From Pontixanthobacter aestiaquae (GTDB taxonomy: Bacteria > Pseudomonadota > Alphaproteobacteria > Sphingomonadales > Sphingomonadaceae): a stretch of 64,000 bases of DNA. The stretch covers positions 868,001-932,000 of the forward strand of contig NZ_WTYZ01000001.1 of NCBI RefSeq assembly GCF_009827455.1, in the 5' to 3' direction. Position 1 is the stretch's first letter, and the number at the start of each line of letters is the position of its first letter. The notes beneath the pieces are model-generated. The model saw nothing but the letters and a program-made list of their open reading frames with translations, was not told the DNA's origin and did no database searches. The position numbers and the translations under genes were made by a program. Positions 1-7,995 of this stretch are shown piece by piece.

Positions 1-460
1 ACTCACCAACTTTTATCGATGCACCCAATGCGCCGGACCGCAATTGATATTCAAGCTGCGCATAGGTGTAGCGCGCGACCGGCTGGACGTAGAACACCAG
101 CGCGACATTCACCGCCATCAGGATACCAGCCAGAATGAATGGGACCCGCAACAAACGGCCATAACCAAGCCCGACTGCGCGAAATACGTCGAGTTCGCTG
201 GATGTTGCAAGCTTACGGAATGCAAGCAATATTCCGAGCAGCAGTCCGAGCGGGATCGCGAGGCTGGCATATTCGGGAAAGATGCTCAGCAGCATTTTGA
301 AGACGATACCAACCGGACCACCTTCGGTCGCGACAAAGTCGAACAGCCGCAGCATTTTCTCCAGCAGCAGCAGCGATGCGGCGAGGGCAAACACGCCGAG
401 CATCGGTACGATCACGAGCCGGAAAATATAGCGGTCTATGGCTGGAATGAAATTGAACAC
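1..460 (-). CDS. lptF: LPS export ABC transporter permease LptF/LptG family, N-terminal part (cut by window edge)
   Basis: Reading the minus strand from a GTG at 460 gives a membrane protein starting VFNFIPAIDRYIFRLVIVP, then hydrophobic helices and the conserved stretch around LAFRKLATSSELDVFRAVG, the cytoplasmic coupling segment of the YjgP/YjgQ (LptF/LptG) permeases. These pull lipopolysaccharide out of the inner membrane and pass it to the LptC-A-D bridge with the LptB ATPase. An in-frame TGA lies eight codons upstream of the GTG and no ATG lies between, so GTG is the only reasonable start. About 153 codons are present; the periplasmic jellyroll and last helices lie outside the window. 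LptF is preferred over LptG from general resemblance to sphingomonad LptF proteins; the paralogue is not excluded. Confidence 0.8.
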   Translation of the reverse strand, partial: MFNFIPAIDRYIFRLVIVPMLGVFALAASLLLLEKMLRLFDFVATEGGPVGIVFKMLLSIFPEYASLAIPLGLLLGILLAFRKLATSSELDVFRAVGLGYGRLLRVPFILAGILMAVNVALVFYVQPVARYTYAQLEYQLRSGALGASIKVGE

Positions 461-577
461 GCTTACGCGGCCTGGCTCGCTTCAATGGATGTTCTGACTG
501 CTCTAGCGCGAAAAGTGGCTGCGGTCATGCCCCGTTTTGCATTGCAATCAATACGGTGCTGGGTGGCGCGGGAGAGC

Positions 578-964
578 TCAGGCTTTCTCAAGCGTACATT
601 GCAGCGGGTGTTGGTTTTCTTTGGCGAAATCCATCACTTGGTTAACCTTGGTTTCAGCCACTTCGTAGGAATAAATTCCGCATACCCCGACGCCTTTTTG
701 GTGGACATGCAGCATCACGCGGGTTGCTTGTTCCATATCCATCCGGAAGAAGCGCTTGAGGATGATCACCACGAATTCCATCGGAGTATAATCATCATTC
801 AGCAGCAGCACTTTGTACTGGCTAGGCTTTTTGGTCTTGGCCTGCGTCTTCGTGACGACGCCCACATCGCTGTCACGTCCATCGTCGCCATCATCCGGTT
901 TGCCATTCTCGGCAGCGCGGATCGTGATTGAGGTATCGTGAGCGGAAGGGAGAGTCGAAAACAT
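578..964 (-). CDS. clpS: ATP-dependent Clp protease adaptor ClpS
   Basis: The product is an N-degron adaptor that delivers proteins with destabilising N-terminal residues to ClpAP. The C-terminal 80 residues carry the ClpS signature: [17 protein letters not shown], then [22 protein letters not shown] and a [15 protein letters not shown] segment. [10 protein letters not shown] contains the Asn-Asp pair that contacts the substrate N terminus. The frame is open upstream of 964, but the ATG at 964 ([10 protein letters not shown]) gives a 128-residue protein with the usual disordered N-terminal extension. It sits alone between the LPS permease and the phasin terminator. A clpA gene is often next to clpS but is not within this window. 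Confidence 0.93.
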   Translation of the reverse strand: MFSTLPSAHDTSITIRAAENGKPDDGDDGRDSDVGVVTKTQAKTKKPSQYKVLLLNDDYTPMEFVVIILKRFFRMDMEQATRVMLHVHQKGVGVCGIYSYEVAETKVNQVMDFAKENQHPLQCTLEKA

Positions 965-1058
965 TGAGGCTCTAATATCGGAAGGGGCGCGACATTCGCA
1001 AGGGCGGATTTCCCGTGCAGCGTCAGAAATAGGCAGCAATCACCAACGAAGGGGTAAC

Positions 1059-1095
1059 AAAAAACGGGCCGGACGGGGATACCGTCCGACCCGTT
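1059..1095 (-). terminator. Rho-independent terminator of the phasin gene
   Basis: A 13-bp near-perfect inverted repeat (ACGGGCCGGACGG on the plus strand against CCGTCCGACCCGT) with a short loop. An A6 run at about 1059-1064 becomes a T-run on the minus strand directly after the stem. It lies about 80 bases beyond the phasin stop and reads in the same direction. Confidence 0.85.
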
Positions 1096-1177
1096 TGTGC
1101 GTTTCACCGGGAAAGGGAGGGAGATTTCCGGTGAACTCTTCAGCTCAATGAACGCTTCGGTCCAGTAAGCCTTTAAC

Positions 1178-1990
1178 TCAGGCAGCTTTGCGGACTTTGT
1201 CCATTGCAACACTTGCGCGGCTCGAAAGCGGTGCGAAAGCGTCGTTAGCAAGCTTAACCCATGCTTCGGTGTTTTTCGAAACCGCAGCAACAGTTGCGTC
1301 AACGTTACGACGAGCGATTTTGCCTTGCAGCTGAACGAAGTCAGTTGGCGACTTAACGGCAGCGACTTCCTTAACATCGGCAGTCATGGTTTCCACAGCG
1401 CCTTTCACGTCTTCGACATAGACTTTGCCCATGTCCTGCACGCCAGCGGCGAGGATCTTGCCCGATTCAACCACAGCTTCGACGTTGCCCTTGGTGAATT
1501 CGCCCATTTCAGAAGCGATTTCAGTGCCCTTGTCATAAGCAGTTTTCGCACGCTCTTGCAGGTCGGCGAAGCCTTCCTTGACTTGTGCGGTATAATCGGC
1601 GGCTTTAGTTTGTGCTTTGGTCATTACAGTGTCCTTTGCATTCAATTTCTTGGTTGTTTTGATTGCAGCAGGCTTGCGCTTGGCAGGAGCCTTCTTCGCC
1701 GCAGTCTTCTTGGCAGTAGCTTTTTTCGCAGGAGCAGCTTTCTTGGCTGCGACCTTTTTCTTGGCCGAAGTCTTCTTCGCAGCAGACTTTTTCTTAGCCG
1801 GAGCTTTCACTGCTTTTTTGACAGCTTCAACCTTCACAGGTGCAGTTTCATCCTGCTCAACTGCCTTCGCGATTGCAGCGACGCTGACATCTTTTTTGGC
1901 GTCGTCCGATGTCTTGTCAGCCTTCTTTGCAGCAGCTTCAGCATAGGCCTTTTCTGCGGCGGCATCGATTTTGCTGGCGTTGGTTGCCAT
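1178..1990 (-). CDS. Phasin with Lys/Ala-rich histone-H1-like N-terminal tail
   Basis: This 270-residue protein has two parts. Residues 1-120 are very rich in Ala and Lys with repeated AAKK, PAKK and TAKK units, resembling histone H1 tails or the PhaF-type phasin tail. Residues 120-270 match the PHA granule-associated phasin family: the segment around ADYTAQVKEGFADLQERAK, long amphipathic helices, and FVQLQGKIARRNVDATVAAV near the end. Phasins coat poly-hydroxyalkanoate granules; the basic tail could also tether granules to DNA, as shown for PhaF in Pseudomonas (inference here). It has its own terminator and two palindromic operator-like sites upstream. phaC lies directly upstream on the same strand. 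A shine-dalgarno AGAGG precedes the ATG. Confidence 0.9.
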   Translation of the reverse strand: MATNASKIDAAAEKAYAEAAAKKADKTSDDAKKDVSVAAIAKAVEQDETAPVKVEAVKKAVKAPAKKKSAAKKTSAKKKVAAKKAAPAKKATAKKTAAKKAPAKRKPAAIKTTKKLNAKDTVMTKAQTKAADYTAQVKEGFADLQERAKTAYDKGTEIASEMGEFTKGNVEAVVESGKILAAGVQDMGKVYVEDVKGAVETMTADVKEVAAVKSPTDFVQLQGKIARRNVDATVAAVSKNTEAWVKLANDAFAPLSSRASVAMDKVRKAA

Positions 1991-2034
1991 GATAATAAAC
2001 CTCTTTGCTTCGTGGGAGCCAATAGCTCGTTATG

Positions 2035-2047
2035 TTGCAGTGCACAA
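2035..2047. promoter_or_regulatory. Imperfect copy of the TTGTGCA-TGCACAA palindrome upstream of the phasin gene
   Basis: TTGCAGTGCACAA shares the 12-base core TGCAGTGCACAA with the perfect palindrome 46 bases away. It lies about 45 bases upstream of the phasin start codon. PHA regulators of the PhaR family bind TGC/GCA dyads in phasin promoters, so this is a probable second half of a paired operator. Confidence 0.6.
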
Positions 2048-2080
2048 AATAGGCATTGCAGCTGCGAAGTCAAGAGTTTT

Positions 2081-2095
2081 TTGTGCAGTGCACAA
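2081..2095. promoter_or_regulatory. Perfect 15-bp palindrome, probable PhaR operator
   Basis: TTGTGCAGTGCACAA is a perfect dyad (TTGTGCA, one central base, TGCACAA) in the 125-base gap between phaC and the phasin gene. Location, symmetry and TGC/GCA content fit a PhaR-type site, by which the phasin gene is repressed until PHA granules titrate the repressor. No phaR gene lies in the window, so the assignment rests on site form only. Confidence 0.65.
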
Positions 2096-2115
2096 TAATA
2101 TTGCAAACTGTTGAT

Positions 2116-4029
2116 TTATCGTTTTTTTACGTACCTTCCGGGTGCATCCTCGATCACTTTATCGCCGCGTCCGCCGGGCTTCCTTTTGCCTTTTGCGGGC
2201 ACTTTGGTGTTGTCTTGGCTCTGTAGCCACTCGATCCAGTCCGGCCACCAGCTGCCAGCAGTCTCGGTCGCGCCTGCTTTAAATTCTTCGAGCGATGAAA
2301 CCTTGTTCTCGTTGGTCCAATATTGATATTTTCCGGAGGAAGGCGGATTGACCACGCCAGCAATATGGCCGGACCCGGCGAGCACAAAGCGCAGCGGACC
2401 CTCAAAGTGATCAGTAATGTGCCACACGCTTTCGGCGGGTGCGATATGGTCTTCTTTGCCCGCTTGAACATATGCTGGAGTTTTAACCTTGGTCAAATCT
2501 ATCGGTGTGTTGTCCGCTGCCATTGCATCGGGCTGGACCAACTTGTTGTCGCGGTAGAGGTCCGTGAGATAATCCCGATGCCATTTGGCTGGCAGATTGG
2601 TGACATCGCCATTCCAGTGCAACAGATCAAAGGCGGGATAGTCTTCGCCGAGCAGATAATTGTTCACCCAGTAATTCCAGATCAGCCCCTCACCGCGCAG
2701 CAGGTTGAAGGCGGCGGCCATGTAGCGGCCATCAAGATAGCCCTTCGGTGTCAGCGTCTCGAGACCAGCCAATTGCTGGTCATCAATGAAGTGGAGCAAT
2801 TCGCCCGCCTTGGAGAAATCCACTTGCGCAGTGAAGAAGGTAGCGCTTTTGACTTTCTTCTCTTCTTTACGGCGATGCAGAATGGCCAGTGTGGCGGCGA
2901 GAGTAGTTCCGGCGACGCAATATCCGATAGCATGAACCGACGGCACTTTCAGCCGCTCGCGAATGTGATTGATCGCATCGATCTGAGCGAGGATGTAATC
3001 GTCCCACACCACATCAGCCATGCTTTCATCAGCCGATTTCCAGCTGACCACAAAGGTGGTCACGCCTTGTTCGACCGCCCAGCGGATGAAGCTGTTTTTT
3101 GGATTGAGGTCGAGAATGTAAAAGCGATTAATCCACGGCGGGAAGATCACTAACGGCGTTTCGAGAACTTCTTCAGTCGTGGGGCTGTATTGGATCAGCT
3201 GATAAAGAGGTGTCTCGTAGACGACCTTGCCGGGCGTTGCGGCGATATTCTCCCCGAGCGTGAAAGCATCGGGATCCGTGTGGGTGAGCTGACCTTTCTT
3301 CAAGTCAGTGATCAGATGCTCCATCCCTCTGACCAGGTTTTCGCCCTTGGTCTCCATGGTGCGTTCGAGCACGATAGGGTTGGTCGCAGCGAAGTTTGCC
3401 GGGCTGCTCGCTTCGATCACTGCCCGTGTTGCAAAGCGGAGCTGCTCGCGCTTTGCGTCATCAAGCCCCTCCATCTCGTCGATCATCGCATCGAGGCGCT
3501 CGGCGATCAGCAGATAGGTCTGGTGGATCAGCGCGAAGGCAGGCTGGTCGCTCCAACGACGATCCTTGAACCGGCGGTCAGTGCGCGGTAGCTCGGTTTC
3601 AGTCTCGTTCATCGCCTCGGGGCCAATTCCATAGCGACCCAGCACGGTTTGCCACAATTGCAGGCTTTCTTCCCAAAGCTCCTTCTGCTTTTCAGGTTCG
3701 GTGAGTGGCATCTGGCCGAACCAGTCCTGCATTGCACCCGCCCATTGCATCGGGTCGACCACCGCGATGGGCGCTTCTACCGAAAGTCTTTGATCGTTTT
3801 GGAAGTCGAGCCACATCTTTTGTAACTTCGCGCTGACTTCTGCCCAACCTTTTATGTTTTGGCGCATATCTTGCGGCGCGTCCATTCCGGCTAATGACGA
3901 AGGATCGAACATCGGCGGCGTTTGCATCCGGCCGCTGGACATGAACGTGCCGAACAATTTCTGCATCATCTCTGTCTGCTTGCCGATTGCATCTTGGAAG
4001 AGATCATTTGGGTCGCTTTTGTCAGCCAT
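2116..4029 (-). CDS. phaC: Class I poly(3-hydroxyalkanoate) synthase
   Basis: PhaC polymerises (R)-3-hydroxyacyl-CoA into PHA at the granule surface. The 637-residue protein has the N-terminal PhaC domain (WxxxLQLWQTVLGRYG region) and an alpha/beta-hydrolase domain. The modified lipase box G-Y-C-V-A-G places the catalytic Cys at 371; Asp527 (GKEDHIAP) and His555 (GSGHIAG) complete the triad. It is longer than the roughly 590-residue Cupriavidus enzyme because of a longer N terminus and a Lys/Arg-rich C-terminal tail after residue 610. The ATG at 4029 follows an AGGACC Shine-Dalgarno sequence. The phasin gene is next downstream on the same strand but has its own promoter region. Confidence 0.96.
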   Translation of the reverse strand: MADKSDPNDLFQDAIGKQTEMMQKLFGTFMSSGRMQTPPMFDPSSLAGMDAPQDMRQNIKGWAEVSAKLQKMWLDFQNDQRLSVEAPIAVVDPMQWAGAMQDWFGQMPLTEPEKQKELWEESLQLWQTVLGRYGIGPEAMNETETELPRTDRRFKDRRWSDQPAFALIHQTYLLIAERLDAMIDEMEGLDDAKREQLRFATRAVIEASSPANFAATNPIVLERTMETKGENLVRGMEHLITDLKKGQLTHTDPDAFTLGENIAATPGKVVYETPLYQLIQYSPTTEEVLETPLVIFPPWINRFYILDLNPKNSFIRWAVEQGVTTFVVSWKSADESMADVVWDDYILAQIDAINHIRERLKVPSVHAIGYCVAGTTLAATLAILHRRKEEKKVKSATFFTAQVDFSKAGELLHFIDDQQLAGLETLTPKGYLDGRYMAAAFNLLRGEGLIWNYWVNNYLLGEDYPAFDLLHWNGDVTNLPAKWHRDYLTDLYRDNKLVQPDAMAADNTPIDLTKVKTPAYVQAGKEDHIAPAESVWHITDHFEGPLRFVLAGSGHIAGVVNPPSSGKYQYWTNENKVSSLEEFKAGATETAGSWWPDWIEWLQSQDNTKVPAKGKRKPGGRGDKVIEDAPGRYVKKR

Positions 4030-4164
4030 GATGGTCCTGTAGGTCGAAGATGAGTCGATACTGCAACTTCACTATAATGAAGCGGATGCACGATTGCACC
4101 TGACTCTGGAATGCGTCACAACCGTGAATGGGTCCAATTGAATTCGAAATTCTCAGGATAGACA

Positions 4165-5358
4165 ATGAACACCGACTTCTACCGCATGAAACGCTTGCCT
4201 CCTTATGTGATAGCAGAAGTGAATGCGATGCGCGCGGCCGCGCGGCAAGAAGGCCGCGACATTATCGATCTGGGCATGGGCAATCCCGACCAACCGCCTC
4301 CGCAGCATGTAATCGATAAGCTCTGCGAAGTGGCGCAAAAGCCGACTGCGCATGGCTATTCGCAATCAAAAGGCATTCCCGGATTGCGCAAAGCCAAGGC
4401 CAATTATTACGAGCGGCGGTTTGGCGTTGACCTGGATCCCGAGACCGAGATTGTCGTGACAATGGGATCGAAGGAAGGGCTAGCCAGCCTCGCAAACGCG
4501 ATCACTGCGCCGGGCGACGTGATCCTCGCGCCAAACCCGTCCTATCCGATCCATACATTCGGCTTCATCATTGCCGGAGCGACGATCCGCGCGGTGCCGA
4601 CAACGCCGGATGAAGAATATTGGCGTGCGCTTGAGAACGCGATGGCTTTCACGGTACCGCGTCCGAGTGTATTGGTGGTCAATTACCCATCCAACCCGAC
4701 TGCTGAAGTTGTCGATCTGGCGTTCTATGAGCGGCTGGTCGCCTGGGCCAAGGAGAACGAAGTCTGGATTTTGTCCGACCTCGCTTATTCCGAGCTGTAT
4801 TATGACGGCAAGCCCACTCCTTCCATCATGCAGGTGCCCGGGGCAAAAGATGTCGCGGTCGAGTTCACGTCCATGTCGAAAACATATTCGATGGCGGGTT
4901 GGCGTATGGGCTTTGCGGTTGGCAACAAACAGCTGATCGCGGCGATGACGCGCGTGAAGTCCTATCTCGATTACGGCGCGTTTACCCCGATCCAAGCAGC
5001 AGCCTGTGCTGCGCTCAATGGCCCGCAAGACATCGTCGAAACCAATCGCCAGCTCTATCAAAAGCGCCGTGATGTTATGGTCGACGCCTTTTCGCGTACC
5101 GGCTGGGACATTCCTCCGCCGCCAGCATCGATGTTCGCATGGGCGCCATTGCCGCCCGCGCTGAAGGACATGGGCAGCCTCGAATTCTCCAAGCAGCTCC
5201 TGACTCACGCCGAGGTCGCCGTGGCACCAGGCGTCGGATATGGTGAATTGGGCGAAGGCTATGTGCGCATCGCTATGGTCGAAAACGAGCAGCGTATCCG
5301 CCAGGCTGCTCGTAATGTGAAGCGCTATCTGACGTCGCTCGGGATCAATGGCAGTTGA
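4165..5358 (+). CDS. alaC: Alanine transaminase AlaC-type, PLP-dependent
   Basis: A fold-type I class I/II aminotransferase of 397 residues, close in sequence pattern to E. coli AlaC (YfdZ): FYRMKRLPPYVIAEVNA at the start, DLGMGNPDQPPPQHV, the GYSQSKGIPGLRKA substrate loop and the PLP-lysine motif SMSKTYSMAGWRMG with Lys239. AlaC makes alanine from pyruvate with glutamate as donor. The same family includes LL-diaminopimelate aminotransferases, but the residues around NYPSNPTA and the KRLPPYV start are those of AlaC. CTCAGGAT precedes the ATG. It is alone, divergent from phaC, with 109 bases before the next gene. Confidence 0.88.
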   Translation: MNTDFYRMKRLPPYVIAEVNAMRAAARQEGRDIIDLGMGNPDQPPPQHVIDKLCEVAQKPTAHGYSQSKGIPGLRKAKANYYERRFGVDLDPETEIVVTMGSKEGLASLANAITAPGDVILAPNPSYPIHTFGFIIAGATIRAVPTTPDEEYWRALENAMAFTVPRPSVLVVNYPSNPTAEVVDLAFYERLVAWAKENEVWILSDLAYSELYYDGKPTPSIMQVPGAKDVAVEFTSMSKTYSMAGWRMGFAVGNKQLIAAMTRVKSYLDYGAFTPIQAAACAALNGPQDIVETNRQLYQKRRDVMVDAFSRTGWDIPPPPASMFAWAPLPPALKDMGSLEFSKQLLTHAEVAVAPGVGYGELGEGYVRIAMVENEQRIRQAARNVKRYLTSLGINGS

Positions 5359-5466
5359 AGCGAATCGCCATAATTTGGTTCATTTAGGACCTATTTGCCG
5401 CCACTTTCGTTGATTCAGGGCGCGCAATAACTTACCGTTCAGCCTGATGAGGCTCAGGAGAATGCG

Positions 5467-6018
5467 ATGGCGCGGGCAGCCAGAAAGCCGCTGACGGAAA
5501 AACAGCGCGCCGTTATGGAGCGCGTAGATCGCCGCGTCCCGATTGCAATAATCGCGGACGAAATGGGTGTTTCCGAAACCCGAATTAACCAGCATATACG
5601 TTCACTTAAGGATCGTTTTGGGGTCGAGAATCTGAATGCTCTGGTGGAGCAATATCGCCTCTCAGCTGACTATACGGACGGACCTGAAGACCCCTTAAGG
5701 AAAGCTCAATACAGTTTTTCTCAGGCTGCCAAAGGTCCGATTTTCCCCGATCAGCAGAGCCGGGTCGACCCTGGTGAGATCGTCCTCTCTGATTCGCATC
5801 ACGTCCTCATCGATGCGCCTTGGACAGGATCCCGGGAACCAGTGGTCGTCCCAACCAAACTCGATGGCGATCAGGCCGTCTTGTACCGCTCCATGGCGAT
5901 GCTGGGCATTGCTGTTGGCATAACTGCCGCAGTCATTCTTACAGTTTCAGCCGCGCTTACGGTCAGCGAAGTACTCGACGGCAAAGCCGAGATACGAACC
6001 GATAATCAAGGCTCCTAG
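5467..6018 (+). CDS. LuxR-type helix-turn-helix protein with C-terminal membrane helix
   Basis: A 183-residue protein whose first 55 residues form a GerE/LuxR-like HTH (LTEKQRAVMERVDRRVPIAIIADEMGVSETRINQHI, split by a turn). A middle part of about 80 residues has no recognisable fold, and a single hydrophobic helix lies at about residues 142-166. A short tail follows. A DNA-binding domain joined to one membrane helix suggests a membrane-held transcription regulator. AGGAG precedes the ATG. It heads a run of four closely spaced plus-strand genes (5467-7457). No sensor kinase or autoinducer synthase is adjacent, so the input is unknown. Confidence 0.75.
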   Translation: MARAARKPLTEKQRAVMERVDRRVPIAIIADEMGVSETRINQHIRSLKDRFGVENLNALVEQYRLSADYTDGPEDPLRKAQYSFSQAAKGPIFPDQQSRVDPGEIVLSDSHHVLIDAPWTGSREPVVVPTKLDGDQAVLYRSMAMLGIAVGITAAVILTVSAALTVSEVLDGKAEIRTDNQGS

Positions 6019-6057
6019 CAGACCGCTTCACGGGCCTTGGCCCGCTGGAGATAAACT

Positions 6058-6402
6058 ATGAGCGATATGATCTACACTGACGCGCTGAAGCTGAAAAAAC
6101 TGATCCGTGAGGCAGAAGCTCTTTCGGATGAGGCAATGCTGGCCTGCTCTAAACTGAAACAGGCAATGCTAAAGGCTCGCCAGAATCCCGAAGTGCCAGT
6201 GGATACTGGGCAGCGAGCTATCTTGCGTCTCACGCAAGCCGAGCAACAAGCGATGTCGATGTCTACGAGCCTGTTGCGCGTGCACGACGAGTTGAGCAAA
6301 GTGGCTAGGGTGCATGCTGGACTTGATGGTGATATTCCTACGGATATTCCGACCGTTGCGACTTTGGAATCGGCAACCGAAGAGATTGTTGAAACCACTT
6401 AG
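6058..6402 (+). CDS. Small helical protein of unknown function
   Basis: A 114-residue acidic protein predicted to be mostly alpha-helical in its first 90 residues (KLKKLIREAEALSDEAMLA, KLKQAMLKARQNP), with a flexible Thr/Glu-rich tail. There is no signal peptide, membrane helix or metal motif. I do not recognise a family. A GGAG lies before the ATG. Its stop codon TAG is part of the strong Shine-Dalgarno of the next gene, so the two are translationally linked. Position suggests a partner of the membrane regulator upstream or the membrane protein downstream. Confidence 0.6.
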   Translation: MSDMIYTDALKLKKLIREAEALSDEAMLACSKLKQAMLKARQNPEVPVDTGQRAILRLTQAEQQAMSMSTSLLRVHDELSKVARVHAGLDGDIPTDIPTVATLESATEEIVETT

Positions 6403-6408
6403 GAGGTA

Positions 6409-6921
6409 TTGGCTCTGGCTGTTCTGGATTTATGGAACGAGTATCGCGCTTTCGCGCAGGGCGGTATGATAATCTTGCTGTTTCTATTGGCTATTCGCTT
6501 CGGCCGTGAACCAGAGAAATTGTCAGCTGGTGCTTTTGTTTGGCTGTTGGTTTCTTCGAGCGTCTACCGTTGGCTGTCTGACCAACAGGCATCTTTACAG
6601 TCTCTCGATATCGGATTTTTTCTTATCGATGTGTCCGTCGCGGCGATCATGATTGTGATCGCTTTGCGGGCCAACCGAATGTATACATTATGGCTTGCAG
6701 GTTTTCAGATCATAGCAACATTCGCCCACCTCGCGAGAGGCTTGACCGATGCGATTTCGCCAATTGCGTATGCGATAATGTACATCGCACCGTCCTATTT
6801 TCAGATCATCATTCTGGCGTTCGGGATATGGTTCCATCACAAGCGCGTAAAACGCCACGGCAGTTACAGGTCATGGCGGACCTCCTCGCCCCCTTCGCGG
6901 GACCAGCGGCCCCTCAGCTAG
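6409..6921 (+). CDS. Small integral membrane protein, non-ATG start
   Basis: A protein of about 170 residues with four hydrophobic segments (about 18-30, 40-54, 66-86, 90-110 and 118-142 partly merged) and a basic C-terminal tail. There is no recognised family. A perfect AGGAGG lies at 6401-6406, and no in-frame ATG occurs before 6466, which is already within the first hydrophobic segment. Translation therefore probably begins at TTG 6409 or CTG 6415; the latter has better spacing. The 3' part overlaps the next gene in another frame by about 90 bases. Confidence 0.6.
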   Translation: MALAVLDLWNEYRAFAQGGMIILLFLLAIRFGREPEKLSAGAFVWLLVSSSVYRWLSDQQASLQSLDIGFFLIDVSVAAIMIVIALRANRMYTLWLAGFQIIATFAHLARGLTDAISPIAYAIMYIAPSYFQIIILAFGIWFHHKRVKRHGSYRSWRTSSPPSRDQRPLS

Positions 6922-7457
6922 CGTCACAGCTGCGCAGCCAATTCGGCTCACTCGCTCGGGCCTTGTCCGCACCGCGCTCGCAATGGCGTCCAATCGAAGA
7001 AGGTTATGGCCAGGTTTGCGACCTGATTTTTGCAGCGCGCGACTTAGTTGATGCTGCCCGGCACGAACAGCTGCAAAGCACAGTTATTAATTCGCGCGAC
7101 CCTGAATTCTTGACCTATCTGAGAACCTGCCTTTGTCGAAGTTCGGGTGAAAGCTTGCTGGTTGTCTTCTGCGATAATGAGGGCAAATATCTTATCGACG
7201 AGAAGATGGGTTGGGGCAGCGCGCATAATATCCGTCTGGATATGGCGCATCTGTTCCGCCGTGCGCTGGCGCTCGACGCAGCGTCGCTCGTTTTGGCGCA
7301 CAACCACCCTTCTGGAAACTGCCAACCAAGCGAAGACGATATCGTCGCGACGCGGAAGCTTGCGGAGGTCGGGCATGTGCTCGGTGTTGAAGTTGTCGAT
7401 CATCTTATTGTCACGCGCGACAAAGCTTATAGCATGCGTGCTGGCGGTAAGTTTTGA
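6828..7457 (+). CDS. RadC-like JAB/JAMM-domain protein
   Basis: The product has a short N-terminal helical region resembling the degenerate helix-hairpin-helix of RadC (LLAPFAGPAAPQLASQL), then a JAB domain. The JAMM metal motif is intact: H-N-H with Ser and Asp at the expected spacing in AHNHPSGNCQPSEDD. This family is widespread and often beside mobile or competence genes; its enzymatic role is unsettled, and a direct role in recombination repair is doubtful. The start is chosen at ATG 6828; ATG 6873 would give a shorter protein beginning MADLLAPF. The gene starts inside the preceding membrane-protein gene, which suggests translational coupling. Confidence 0.8.
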   Translation: MVPSQARKTPRQLQVMADLLAPFAGPAAPQLASQLRSQFGSLARALSAPRSQWRPIEEGYGQVCDLIFAARDLVDAARHEQLQSTVINSRDPEFLTYLRTCLCRSSGESLLVVFCDNEGKYLIDEKMGWGSAHNIRLDMAHLFRRALALDAASLVLAHNHPSGNCQPSEDDIVATRKLAEVGHVLGVEVVDHLIVTRDKAYSMRAGGKF

Positions 7458-7520
7458 GCGTCGGGCACACTATGTCGTGCTGCATGGGCGGGTTGGTATG
7501 AAAATCGCGCGCTCATCGCA

Positions 7521-7901
7521 GTGATCTCGCCTGCAACTCCTAAACTGCAGGCTTCCGCTCTCACTGCTGACGGAATGCTGCCACGCTTTTTGAAGGCCGG
7601 AGATATTCGCTTGGACCTGTTCCACCGGGATGCTTCGGTCGGTGGGAGCTGGATCGGTTTACACCCGCGTGAGTTCGAGGTTCTCTGGCGGCTCGCGGAA
7701 ACTCCGGACGTTGTCGTTTCGCGTACGCGTTTGCTGAAAGATGTTTGGCGCCTGAACCACGACCCTGAGACCAATCGGGTCGAAGTAAATATCTCGCGTA
7801 TCCGATCTAAACTGCACCCGTTTAGGCTATCTTGGATGGTCCGCACGAGCGATGCGGGCGGCTATTTTCTGACGACGGAACCGTTATCCGTCGACATTTG
7901 A
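7521..7901 (+). CDS. Stand-alone OmpR/PhoB-type winged-helix protein (no receiver domain)
   Basis: Residues about 25-120 form a Trans_reg_C winged helix: IRLDLFHRDASVGG, LHPREFEVLWRLAETP, VVSRTRLLKDVWRL, and the recognition-helix segment TNRVEVNISRIRSKL, ending in GGYFL. No phospho-acceptor receiver domain precedes it, so activity cannot depend on ordinary phosphotransfer. GTG 7521 is the longest start; ATG 7575 would still keep the domain. It stands 64 bases after the RadC-like gene and may be the last gene of that run. Confidence 0.78.
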   Translation: MISPATPKLQASALTADGMLPRFLKAGDIRLDLFHRDASVGGSWIGLHPREFEVLWRLAETPDVVVSRTRLLKDVWRLNHDPETNRVEVNISRIRSKLHPFRLSWMVRTSDAGGYFLTTEPLSVDI

Positions 7902-7995
7902 CCCGCACCATAATGCGCAGATGACAGCTGCTAGCGGTATCGCTACGTGAAGAGTAGACATCGCAACTGTCATACAGCGAAATTTGGTGAGGCTT

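Noticed and set aside
1325..2098. 257-codon open frame antisense to the phasin
   Set aside because: Product of the Lys/Ala repeats read backwards (Phe/Leu/Ser-rich); not a membrane protein gene.
5380..5466. Terminator or promoter between alaC and the HTH-TM gene
   Set aside because: No stable stem with T-run and no convincing -35/-10 pair could be read.
6409..6465. ATG in the second frame at about 6432 as start of the membrane protein
   Set aside because: It is out of frame with the hydrophobic protein; only non-ATG starts match the AGGAGG.
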